DNA of 64,000 nt. Source: Burkholderiaceae bacterium (GTDB lineage Bacteria > Pseudomonadota > Gammaproteobacteria > Burkholderiales > Burkholderiaceae_C). This document shows positions 1-6,523 of the stretch, one piece after another. Position 1 is the stretch's first letter; each line of letters opens with the position of its first letter. The notes under the pieces are model-generated. The model searched no databases. It had not been told where the DNA came from and saw nothing but the letters and a program-made list of their open reading frames with translations. The stretch is taken from assembly GCA_017992055.1 (NCBI GenBank), contig JAGOPK010000003.1, positions 1-64,000 on the forward strand. The letters run 5' to 3'. A program made the translations under genes and the position numbers.

Positions 1-2
1 CC

Positions 3-59
3 AATCTCGTGATCGCCAAGCGGTCGCTGATGGACCTCGAAGCCCGAGGTGCGTCTTGA
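3..59 (+). CDS. Possible C-terminal tail of an unrecognised protein
   Basis: An open frame enters from the left edge and ends at a TGA at 57-59, giving the tail NLVIAKRSLMDLEARGAS. Eighteen residues are too few to name a family. It runs on the opposite strand to the integron cassettes and lies just beyond the point where the array appears broken, so it may mark the neighbouring chromosomal or mobile-element sequence. It could equally be chance: this is a short stretch with no upstream context. Confidence 0.2.
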   Translation, partial: NLVIAKRSLMDLEARGAS

Positions 60-194
60 GCGAAGAGATGGGCCCGCAGACAGCCCGAGCGGTGCCATCC
101 GGGACGCGCATGGGCCTCGATTCCGCCCCGATCCGCCATCGCCCGAGCGCCAGACACTGGCCGGCCGCTCAACCTGGCCATTGATCAGCGCGTC

Positions 195-201
195 CTTAGG
201 C
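195..201 (-). other. Degenerate attC core (R'') at the broken end of the array
   Basis: On the minus strand the sequence reads GCCTAAG immediately at the stop of cassette 4, one base off the R'' consensus RYYYAAC. The bases that follow do not resemble the conserved arm found in the other three attC sites, and no matching GTTRRRY core is found down to position 1. The simplest reading is that the fourth attC was cut by a rearrangement just after its first six or seven bases. Confidence 0.5.
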
Positions 202-645
202 CTCACTCGTGCGCGACACGACATAGTAGGCATTTGAGTCTGGCGCGCTTGACTTGATGACCTTGAACAGTCCTCGGTCGATTCGGCAGGCGAGAAGCGG
301 AGGAGGGTTGACCTCGTCTTGATCTGAGCTCAGTTCTGCCGGAAAGGCCGTGCCGTTCGGGTTGGGCGTGTGGATGTACACAGCGTCATTCTCAGAAGCC
401 TTCAGATCAATGTAGGCAAAGAGCTGGTATGGCGTGACGTGACCCTGCAGCTCAATTCGAGCCTTCCGCAAGGCCCGAAGGTGCGCGTTGATGTGGCGCA
501 CCCGATGAACGCGACCCTCATTGCCTTTTCCGTCCCAGTCAAAGTGCTGGTGATACAGGTCACACCACTTCTTCGACGCCAGGTCGACGACAAACGAGCG
601 GCTCTTCTTTTGGAGTTTCCAGTAGTAGCCGAGCTCGCTGAGCAT
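196..645 (-). CDS. Integron cassette 4: unrecognised 149-residue protein
   Basis: Soluble-looking protein of 149 residues with no signal peptide or membrane segment. It opens with an aromatic and basic stretch (GYYWKLQKKSRSF) and has a histidine- and arginine-rich middle (HQHF, RVHRVRHINAH). I do not recognise a family. The ATG at 645 is chosen because it lies nine bases past the recombination core site (654-660); the frame stays open upstream, but that would run backwards through attC. The stop TAA (196-198) is embedded in GCCTAA, the start of what should be the next attC core site, an arrangement also seen in cassette 2. There is no convincing ribosome-binding site, which is common in cassettes, so translation may depend on the cassette upstream. 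A cassette-borne accessory function is all the context supports. Confidence 0.7.
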   Translation of the reverse strand: MLSELGYYWKLQKKSRSFVVDLASKKWCDLYHQHFDWDGKGNEGRVHRVRHINAHLRALRKARIELQGHVTPYQLFAYIDLKASENDAVYIHTPNPNGTAFPAELSSDQDEVNPPPLLACRIDRGLFKVIKSSAPDSNAYYVVSRTSEA

Positions 646-653
646 TTGGTGAG

Positions 654-782
654 GCCTAACGTTGGAGTTGAGGCGACCGTGGAGGCAGACGACGACTGGC
701 CGCGCAAGGACGATGAACACTTTGGCCTGGAGCGGCCAGGCGTTGGCTGCCGTAACGGGTCGCCTCGAACGACTTGTTAGGC
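654..782 (-). other. attC recombination site A (129 bp)
   Basis: Core sites GCCTAAC (654-660) and GTTAGGC (776-782) bound an imperfect palindrome. The inner arms are GGTCGCCTC and its partner GAGGCGACC, with an extra base on one side as expected for the L''/L' pair. The minus-strand left end follows the classical consensus closely (GCCTAAC, AAGTC, GTTCGAGGCGAC). It is the more divergent of the three sites in its arms but has the same length. It follows the zinc-ribbon cassette gene that ends at 843. Confidence 0.9.
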
Positions 783-842
783 CGCACTGCATTTGGACCG
801 TTGACTGCCGAAACGCCTTCGTTTAATAACCGTTGGGACTGC

Positions 843-1112
843 CTATGCTTTGGCATTAGGTACGAAGAACCTGATTGAGAGGATGGCAACGAAAGAACCA
901 ACAAGAAAAGCCAAGCCAAGAGTAGAAACTGAGTCGGTTGCCACGAAAGCACAGCTTGCCGGCAGGAGAGCGAGTTCCGCGATCAGCCAACTGCGAAATA
1001 GCCTTGGATGGAACGGCTTGCCGCATTGCTTGCACCTTGCAGGAAAAGCTGGGCCCGAGATCGCCACCTTCATCCAGTGAACCCCGTGCTTCTGACCGCA
1101 GTGTGGACACAT
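843..1112 (-). CDS. Integron cassette 3: small zinc-ribbon membrane protein
   Basis: An 89-residue protein. Its N-terminal third carries two CxxC pairs (C2/C5 and C27/C30) spaced as in a zinc ribbon. Two hydrophobic segments follow (about 41-57 and 64-82), so the ribbon probably faces the cytoplasm from an inner-membrane hairpin. The ATG at 1112 lies about 45 bases after the attC B core site. The TAG at 843-845 is followed by 60 bases and then attC A, completing a normal cassette. No enzyme family is recognised. Small ribbon-plus-membrane proteins occur widely as orphan cassette cargo, and a role in stress or phage response would be speculation. Confidence 0.75.
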   Translation of the reverse strand: MCPHCGQKHGVHWMKVAISGPAFPARCKQCGKPFHPRLFRSWLIAELALLPASCAFVATDSVSTLGLAFLVGSFVAILSIRFFVPNAKA

Positions 1113-1157
1113 ATTGAACCTCGGTAGAGAGACAATTAGCGGCGTGCGGGATGTGCG

Positions 1158-1286
1158 GCCTAACGTTCGAGCTAACCGGGAGACAACGGCAGGACGCCAG
1201 GCCCGGACTGGCGAAAATGTGCCGCGTACCGCCAGGCCGGGCCTGGTGGCCTGCCGTTGGCTCTCCGGTTGAGCGAGGGGTTAGGC
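1158..1286 (-). other. attC recombination site B (129 bp)
   Basis: Core sites GCCTAAC (1158-1164) and GTTAGGC (1280-1286). On the minus strand the left arm reads CTCAACCGGAGA and the right arm TCTCCCGGTTAG, complementary apart from the mismatches expected of L'' and L'. The centre contains a second strong inverted repeat (AACGGCAGG with CCTGCCGTT). Its outer 20 or so bases are nearly the same as those of site C, the uniformity typical of a resident chromosomal array. Confidence 0.93.
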
Positions 1287-2018
1287 CGCTCTCCGCTCAT
1301 AGGTGATGAATTTTTGCTTGGGGTAATTGCGCTTGGCAAGCGCCAGCAGTTGCTGTTGCATTTCGGGGATTGACTGGACGGTGGCGGAGATGTGCTCGTA
1401 TGCAATGTTGGTTCCGTTGATTACTCCACCAAAGATCCGCTCGCCGAGAAGCGCCTTCGCTTCTTCCGCCGATGTGATGCGACCATTAAGCCCCACCTCA
1501 GCAAGCTTCGGCTGGAACTCATTGACGTAAAACTCATTCCTCGTCCGGACGCTTTCTATGACTTGGTGAAACCGTTCCTGCTCGACGGTCAATCTGAGAA
1601 GAATGTCGGCTTCGCCGCTCTCGAGTAAGAACTCGAGGTCCACAAAGTTGTGTATCAAATCAGAGTAGCTGGGTGGCTTGAGCGCAGGGAGATTGAAGGC
1701 GCGAGGAATCACTTGGCCAAACTGATCGTAGTCACGCTTGAGTTGGTCCACCGCATTCGCTTGTCGCGCCAGAACAAACAGAGCTCGGTTGAGCGCCTCC
1801 TTGCGGGCCGCTTGTAACTTTCTCTCTTCTTTGTCTTGATTCAATCTAAAAGCGAATGTCGCGCCAAGGAATGTACCAAGGAGGGCCAGCACTGCAGTGG
1901 AGAGCTCCTTGATTCCGATTGCGTCCTGTATGAACGCCGCTGCGACAGCAGCACCTGCCCCGATGGCAGCCAGAGCGTAGGTGATACGTGCTATCAGGGA
2001 GCGGTGGCTCGGTGGCAT
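1281..2018 (-). CDS. Integron cassette 2: two-helix membrane protein with long cytoplasmic tail
   Basis: A 245-residue protein with two N-terminal membrane segments (about 8-30 and 38-58). A highly charged, probably coiled stretch follows (61-80, rich in K, E and R), then a helical soluble domain with no recognised catalytic motif. The ATG at 2018 lies only seven bases past the attC C core site and has no clear ribosome-binding site. The stop codon TAA lies inside the attC B core (GCC-TAA-C), so gene and recombination site overlap. The fold plan, a short membrane hairpin with a helical tail, resembles many unannotated sensor or toxin-like accessory proteins, but I cannot assign a function. 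Confidence 0.8.
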   Translation of the reverse strand: MPPSHRSLIARITYALAAIGAGAAVAAAFIQDAIGIKELSTAVLALLGTFLGATFAFRLNQDKEERKLQAARKEALNRALFVLARQANAVDQLKRDYDQFGQVIPRAFNLPALKPPSYSDLIHNFVDLEFLLESGEADILLRLTVEQERFHQVIESVRTRNEFYVNEFQPKLAEVGLNGRITSAEEAKALLGERIFGGVINGTNIAYEHISATVQSIPEMQQQLLALAKRNYPKQKFITYERRAA

Positions 2019-2025
2019 TTGAGCG

Positions 2026-2154
2026 GCCTAACGTTCGAGCTAACCGGCCCGCGGAGGCAGGCGGCGTAAGCCTGGCGCGCGACAGTGGCGAAGCCGCTGC
2101 GCGCTAGGCTTACGCCGCCTGCCGTAGCGGGTCCGGTTGAGCGAGGGGTTAGCC
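2026..2154 (-). other. attC recombination site C (129 bp)
   Basis: Core sites GCCTAAC (2026-2032) and GTTAGCC (2148-2154). Its inner part contains an 18-bp perfect inverted repeat (GGCAGGCGGCGTAAGCCT and its complement), so it can fold into a very stable hairpin. The outer arms match those of site B almost exactly. It separates the HEPN cassette from the two-helix membrane-protein cassette. Confidence 0.93.
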
Positions 2155-2163
2155 TTCACTGCG

Positions 2164-2778
2164 CTACCAAGGTGCTTTGCCGGTTATGAGCTTCACTTTG
2201 AAGCTGACCGTTGTGGTGAGCTTTGCGGCGAGCAGCTCGACATACTGCTTGTATGAAACGACCTGGGCCTTGGTTATCGCCAGTTGCTTACCGTGGGCAA
2301 TCTTGTTGCGTATTTCGATGTAGTCGGTCAGCCGCTTCTTGACGGTCGCGTTGGTGCATTTGTTCCAACTGATTGCACCCATGACCTCGTAGCAGCCTAG
2401 ACCGGCGAACATCCTCTCAATGATGTCAACGTGAGGATTTGCGTTGCGAGGTTTAATCATCTTGACGGTGTCGTCGATGCTTGTCACCTTACCCGCAAGC
2501 GCATGATCAGCGGCCTCACGGTGCAACTCGTCGACAAACCCTTGAAAGTGAGCGGTGAGCAAGACGAAGGCTGCGCGGTTGAGCGCCGCAACCTCCGAAG
2601 GTCTTCCCTTTCCGGGCTGCTGCACGAGTGCGTTCACAACATCGACGATCTGCTGAAGTCCTCCGCCAATCGCTGCTGCTTCGGCCTTCTTGAACTTTGT
2701 GAGGGCTGTATGCGCGGCAATCAGTTGATCAATGTCAGCGAGCCGATTCTTGAGGTTTGCGTGGGCGGTCGACGGCAA
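2164..2778 (-). CDS. Integron cassette 1: HEPN-domain protein (putative ribonuclease)
   Basis: A 204-residue helical protein. Near its C-terminus it has R157-N-K-I-A-H162, the Rx4H motif that defines the active site of HEPN ribonucleases. The region LNRAAFVLLTAHFQGFVDEL (about 66-85) resembles the first helices of the RiboL-PSP-HEPN/MAE_28990-like group. HEPN proteins are commonly RNA-cutting toxins or effectors of defence systems. No antitoxin-like partner is obvious in the cassette, so it may act alone or be a catalytic solo effector. Start: a TTG at 2778 with an AAGG seven bases upstream; no ATG occurs until after residue 100. The TAG at 2164-2166 precedes attC C by nine bases. As the first cassette behind the putative attI it is the one most likely to be expressed. 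Confidence 0.75.
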   Translation of the reverse strand: MPSTAHANLKNRLADIDQLIAAHTALTKFKKAEAAAIGGGLQQIVDVVNALVQQPGKGRPSEVAALNRAAFVLLTAHFQGFVDELHREAADHALAGKVTSIDDTVKMIKPRNANPHVDIIERMFAGLGCYEVMGAISWNKCTNATVKKRLTDYIEIRNKIAHGKQLAITKAQVVSYKQYVELLAAKLTTTVSFKVKLITGKAPW

Positions 2779-3083
2779 GGGATACCTTGAAGAGTGGGTT
2801 GTGAAGGCTAACGTGTTTTGTACCGCAGCGTTACAAAGCTGTCATGACCGATTCTTGCGCAATGCGCGCTGAGTCGGTGTTCGTTGCGACGCGGGAAAGT
2901 CATGAATCCGTTGTCGGTGCCTGGGTGGACCATTAGTGGAAACCTCGGGGGCCCTGCAAAACGTGGGATTGGCTTGTCGACAGATGCAATCGCACTGGCC
3001 GTCGACCGACCGCCACTGGCCTCCCGTCCTGCCGTGCCAGGGCCCCATCCCGGCCACCGAGACAAGACAAGGCAGACAACACC
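2779..3083. other. Non-coding stretch between cassette 1 and the HPP gene, holding an attI-like site
   Basis: About 305 bases without a convincing gene. The part next to cassette 1 holds the core site GTTAGCC (2812-2806, minus strand). Just upstream of it is an inverted repeat TTTGTA (2817-2822) / TACAAA (2832-2837) spanning GTAACGCTGCGG-like sequence, reminiscent of attI sites. An 85-codon minus frame here (3065-2808) ends inside the core site and shows no protein-like pattern. No integrase, transposase remnant or clear promoter could be recognised in the rest. Confidence 0.6.
2806..2840 (-). other. Candidate attI site of the integron
   Basis: A single GTTRRRY core (GTTAGCC at 2812-2806) stands at the head of the array without the matching RYYYAAC core and long palindrome that an attC would have. 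The bases immediately upstream on the minus strand read TACAAAACAC, similar in style to the CTAAAACAAA that precedes the core of attI1. They are flanked by a 6-bp inverted repeat that could be integrase-binding sites. The absence of an adjacent intI gene keeps this a candidate; it could also be the surviving right end of a deleted cassette. Confidence 0.55.
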
Positions 3084-4265
3084 TCAGCCCGAAACCTGCG
3101 CCCGATAGAGCGTGGCCACCAGGTCTGCGCGCGTCATCATGCCGACCAGCCGGCGCTCGGCGTCGACCACCGGCACATGGTGCAGGCCCTGGTCCGACAG
3201 CCGTGGCACCAGCGAGACCACCGCCTCGTCGGCTTCGGCCGTGTGCACCGGGCTGCTCATGATCTGGCCCACGGCCTCGGGCTTGTCGCTGTGCATGCCG
3301 GGCGTTGGCGCCAGCAGGCGCCGCAGGCGCTGGCCGAGGCCGCGGTGGTCCCGTGGATCCAGTTCGGCGTGCCTGAGGAAGTCGGCCAGGGTGACGATGC
3401 CGATGACCCGCCGCGCCCTGTCGATCACCGGCAGCGCCTGGATGTGGTGCTGGTGCAGCAGCGTCCAGGCCTCGTCCAGCGGCGTCGCGTAGTCCACCGT
3501 CACCACGTCGCGCGACATCACGTCGGCGCAGCGCACGCGGCCGAAGTGGCGTTGCCAGGCCTGCACCTGGGCCTGGCGCAGCAGCTGCTCCAGGGCATCG
3601 CGGTCGATGTCCACCAGCTGGTTGAAGTCGCGCAGCGCCGCATCCAGGTCGGCCAGCGTCAGCCCCACGCGGTCCTGCGGCGCCGCATCGGCCGTGCGGT
3701 GGCGGTTGCCGTGCAGCACCGGTGCGCGGGCTGGTGCGGGCCGGGTCAGCCGTCGCCAGGCCAGGGCCACGGCCAGCAGCAGGGCCGAGTTCAGCGCCAC
3801 CGGCACCAGCGCGAAGCCGAAGCCCAGGTGATGCACGGCGGGCGAGCCCAGCACGGCCGTGATGGCCACGGCACCGCCAGGCGGATGCACGCAGCGCAGC
3901 GGGAACATCAGCGCCAGCGCCGCCGCGGCAGCCAGCGCGGCAGACAGCGGCGTGGCCCCCAGTGCCTGGTAGACCGCCACGCCGACCAGGGCCGACATCA
4001 GATTGCCCACCAGCATCGGCCAGGGCTGGGCCAGCGGGCTGCTGGGCACCGCAAACAGCAGCACGGCCGAGGCCCCCAGCGGCGCCATCAGCCAGGGCTC
4101 GGCGGCGCCGGTGGCCAGCCAGGTCAGGCCGCCGGCCAGCCACAGTCCGAACAGTGCGCCCAGGCCATCGCGCAGGCGCTCGCGGGCATCGACGGTCTGC
4201 CGCTGCAGCCCCAGCCACAGCAGCCAGGGGCGGCCCTCCAACGGGTTGTGCATCATCGGCCGCAT
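3084..4265 (-). CDS. HPP-family membrane protein with two CBS domains
   Basis: A 393-residue inner-membrane protein. Residues about 35-170 hold the HPP membrane domain, including the family motif HPPGGA at 127-132. A linker follows, then two CBS domains (about 246-299 and 335-388), which normally bind adenine nucleotides and gate a partner domain. HPP proteins are thought to move nitrite or other small anions in some organisms; the substrate here is unknown. The ATG at 4265 has an AGGAC just upstream; an internal ATG at 4256 is an alternative. A much longer frame extends upstream to 5264, but it lies antisense-phase within the MFS gene and is rejected. The gene stands alone, 71 bases after the MFS gene on the same strand, and could be co-transcribed with it. 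Confidence 0.85.
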   Translation of the reverse strand: MRPMMHNPLEGRPWLLWLGLQRQTVDARERLRDGLGALFGLWLAGGLTWLATGAAEPWLMAPLGASAVLLFAVPSSPLAQPWPMLVGNLMSALVGVAVYQALGATPLSAALAAAAALALMFPLRCVHPPGGAVAITAVLGSPAVHHLGFGFALVPVALNSALLLAVALAWRRLTRPAPARAPVLHGNRHRTADAAPQDRVGLTLADLDAALRDFNQLVDIDRDALEQLLRQAQVQAWQRHFGRVRCADVMSRDVVTVDYATPLDEAWTLLHQHHIQALPVIDRARRVIGIVTLADFLRHAELDPRDHRGLGQRLRRLLAPTPGMHSDKPEAVGQIMSSPVHTAEADEAVVSLVPRLSDQGLHHVPVVDAERRLVGMMTRADLVATLYRAQVSG

Positions 4266-4336
4266 TGTCCTGCCAACCGCAGCCCGGCAGGCCGGCAGCG
4301 CGGGGCGCAGCGCGCCACGCCGCGATGTGGCCGCCC

Positions 4337-5578
4337 TCAGCCGCCGTGGCGTGCCGGCAGCGCCTGCAGCGCCTGCAGCGCAGGCAGCCGCGAGCCGCTG
4401 ACCAGCAGCGCCTGCGCGACAAACAGCGCCAGCGCCAGCCACAGGCCCGTGGCCTCGCCCCAGGCCGAGCCGATGGCGCCGCCCAGCAGGGCGCCCAGTG
4501 GCCGCGCGCCGGTGTTGGCGGTGAGGAAGATGGCCGAGACGCGCGACAGCATGCCCGGCGGCGTCAGTGTCTGCCGCAGCGTGGTGGAGCTGACGGTCCA
4601 GACGATGGGGCCGGCGCCGAACAGCAGGAAGGCGCCGCCGGCCAGCAGGCCGCTGGGCCACACCAGGGTCGCCACCATCACCGCCATCGCCAGCACCGAC
4701 ACCCAGGGGCCGAGCAGGATCACGTGGCCGAAGGCCCAGCCGTTGACCAGGCGCGCGGCCACCAGCGAGCCGCAGACCATGCCGATGCCATAGGCCGCCA
4801 GCGTGAAGCCCACGCCGGCCGCATCCAAGCCGAGGGCGCGCAGCGCATACGGCACATAGGCCGCCTGCAGCACGCACCAGGCCAGGTTCCAGACCACCGC
4901 CGTCAGCAGCACCGGGCGCAGCAGCGGCTGGGCCCAGACCAGGGCCGCGCCCTCGTGCAGTTCGGCCAGTGGCCGGCGCCGGCCCGCCGGCCGGTTCTGG
5001 GGTAGATCGGCCGGCAGCCGGGCCAGCAGGGCCAGTGCCACCAGCGAGCCCAGCGTGGCCAGCGTGAAGGCGGCCCCGGCACCGGCCCAGCCGACCAGGG
5101 CGCCGCCCAGGGCCGGCCCGGCCGCGAAGGCCGCGCTGCGCGCCAGTTCCAGCCGCGCATTGGCATGCGCCAGGCCGGCGGGCGCCACCAGGGCCGGCAC
5201 GATGGCCGGCGCCGCCACGCTGATGGCCACCGTGCCCGTCGCGCCCAGGAAGCCCAGCAGCCACAGCAGCGGCATGCCCATCCGGTCGAGCAGCAGGGCG
5301 CCCAGCAGGGCGAGCAGGGCCGCCACCCGCAGGGCCTCGCCGGCCAGCATCACCTGGCGGCGCGAGCGCCGGTCGGCCAGCAGCCCCAGCGGCACGGCCA
5401 GCAGCAGGAATGGCAGGCTCTGGGCGGCGGCCAGCGCGCCCACCTCGGCCGGACCGGCCCGCAGCTGCAGCACGGCGACGATGGGCAGGGCGGCCATCGC
5501 CAGCTGCTCGGCGCCCTGGGCCAGCAGGTTGGCCTGGGCCAGCCGGGTGAAGGCCTGTGGCAGCAAGGGCGTGGTCAT
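4337..5578 (-). CDS. MFS transporter (drug/siderophore exporter type)
   Basis: A 413-residue protein with about twelve hydrophobic segments and the cytoplasmic loop GLLADRRSRRQ between helices 2 and 3, the signature of the major facilitator superfamily. Overall it resembles the EntS/DHA3-like exporters that use the proton gradient to expel small molecules. The ATG at 5578 begins MTTPLLPQAF; the upstream extension is arginine- and glycine-rich shadow sequence and is not used. The gene is transcribed away from the hydratase gene at 5702, with 123 bases between them that must hold both promoters. Nothing in the neighbourhood fixes the exported compound. Confidence 0.85.
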   Translation of the reverse strand: MTTPLLPQAFTRLAQANLLAQGAEQLAMAALPIVAVLQLRAGPAEVGALAAAQSLPFLLLAVPLGLLADRRSRRQVMLAGEALRVAALLALLGALLLDRMGMPLLWLLGFLGATGTVAISVAAPAIVPALVAPAGLAHANARLELARSAAFAAGPALGGALVGWAGAGAAFTLATLGSLVALALLARLPADLPQNRPAGRRRPLAELHEGAALVWAQPLLRPVLLTAVVWNLAWCVLQAAYVPYALRALGLDAAGVGFTLAAYGIGMVCGSLVAARLVNGWAFGHVILLGPWVSVLAMAVMVATLVWPSGLLAGGAFLLFGAGPIVWTVSSTTLRQTLTPPGMLSRVSAIFLTANTGARPLGALLGGAIGSAWGEATGLWLALALFVAQALLVSGSRLPALQALQALPARHGG

Positions 5579-5701
5579 CGCCGCATCATCGCCGCCCGCC
5601 CGGCCCTCGTCCGGCCGGATCCGGACCTGCAATTCGGCCGGTGCCGGGCCCCGGCCGCTCTGGCAACATGCCGCTGCCCGACCGCAGCCCGAGGACCCCG
5701 G

Positions 5702-6523
5702 ATGACCCGCGATGCCGACAGCCACGCCCATGCCGCAGCCCGCCTGCTCTGGTCATGCCGCCAGTCGGGCAGCGTCATCGACGGCCTGCCCGGCGAGCTG
5801 CGCCCCGCCCTGGTCCAGGCCGGCCATGCGATCCAGGCCGCCTTGCCCGAGGTCGCCGGCCAGGCCGTCGTCGGCTGGAAGATCGCCGCCACCAGTGCCG
5901 CCGGCCAGGCCCACATCCAGGTCGACGGCCCGCTGGCCGGGCGCATCCTGCACGGCTTCGTGCATCCGCTCGGCGCCAGGCTGTCGCTGGCCGGCAACCG
6001 CATGCGCGTGGTCGAGCCCGAGTTCGCGTTCCGCATGGCGGCCGATCTGCCGTGCCGCGAGCGGCCCTATGCGCAGGACGAGGTGCTGGAGGCGGTGGCC
6101 TCGCTGCATCCTGCATTCGAGCTGCCCGACTCGCGCTATGCCGATTTCGCCCGCGCCGGCAAGGCCCAGCTGATCGCCGACGATGCCTGCTGCGGCCGCT
6201 TCGTCTTCGGGCCGGCCGCGCCGCCGGACTGGCGGGTGGAGGACCTGGCCGCGCACCGCGTGCAGGCCAGCGTGCGTGGCGCGGACGGGCGCGAGCGCTA
6301 CACGCGCAGCGGCGAGGGCCGGGCCCTGCTCGGTGATCCACGCAGCGCGCTGACCTGGCTGGCCAACGAGCTGCGCGCGCTGGGCCTGGGCCTGCGCGCC
6401 GGCGACTGGGCGTCGTGCGGCACCTGCATGGTGCCGCTGGAGATCCAGCCGGGCGACAGCGTGGTCGCCGATTACGGCCACCATGGCCGCATCGAGCTGG
6501 GCCTCTGCACAATGCCGGCATGA
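5702..6523 (+). CDS. 2-keto-4-pentenoate hydratase / fumarylacetoacetate hydrolase-family protein
   Basis: A 273-residue cytosolic enzyme of the MhpD/TesE/DmpE type. Members add water to 2-hydroxy-2,4-dienoates or decarboxylate related oxo-acids in meta-cleavage pathways, using a divalent metal. The conserved parts visible are VGWKIAATSA (about 60), VEPEFAFRMA (about 105, metal-binding Glu residues) and the C-terminal GDWASCGTCMVPLEIQPGDS. The ATG at 5702 follows a purine-poor leader. Its stop overlaps the start of the following thioesterase gene (ATGA at 6520-6523), so the two are translationally coupled. No ring-cleavage dioxygenase is nearby, so the actual substrate is unknown. Confidence 0.85.
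   Translation: MTRDADSHAHAAARLLWSCRQSGSVIDGLPGELRPALVQAGHAIQAALPEVAGQAVVGWKIAATSAAGQAHIQVDGPLAGRILHGFVHPLGARLSLAGNRMRVVEPEFAFRMAADLPCRERPYAQDEVLEAVASLHPAFELPDSRYADFARAGKAQLIADDACCGRFVFGPAAPPDWRVEDLAAHRVQASVRGADGRERYTRSGEGRALLGDPRSALTWLANELRALGLGLRAGDWASCGTCMVPLEIQPGDSVVADYGHHGRIELGLCTMPA

Larger units (their letters stand above)
195..2812 (-). mobile_element. Integron gene-cassette array (four cassettes, no integrase visible)
   Basis: Four genes on the minus strand are separated by three imperfect palindromes that each begin GCCTAAC or GGCTAAC and end GTTAGGC, the R'' and R' core sites of attC. All three sites are exactly 129 bp (654-782, 1158-1286, 2026-2154). On the minus strand the left ends read like the 59-base-element consensus (GCCTAAC, a spacer, then TCGTTCGAGGCGAC or a relative), which fixes cassette orientation as minus. 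The array begins at a core site GTTAGCC (2812-2806) and its far end is cut short near 195. Every gene starts just after one core site and ends just before or inside the next. The region is clearly AT-richer than the flanking 60 kb. No tyrosine recombinase is encoded in the window, so this is either an integron that lost intI or a cluster of attC sites lacking integrase. Confidence 0.9.

Noticed and set aside
2808-3065. 85-codon minus-strand open frame before the cassettes
   Set aside because: It ends inside the integron core site, has low-complexity N-terminal sequence and resembles no integrase or other family.
3177-4793. Long plus-strand open frames opposite the HPP and MFS genes
   Set aside because: Glutamine-, arginine- and histidine-rich translations are typical antisense shadows in very GC-rich DNA. 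The same applies to the long opposite-strand frames across the liv, acyl-CoA, TonB and nos genes.
4266-5264. Long 5' extension of the HPP/CBS gene
   Set aside because: It is an alternative-frame reading through the MFS gene with arginine/glycine/alanine-rich shadow sequence; the real start is at 4265.
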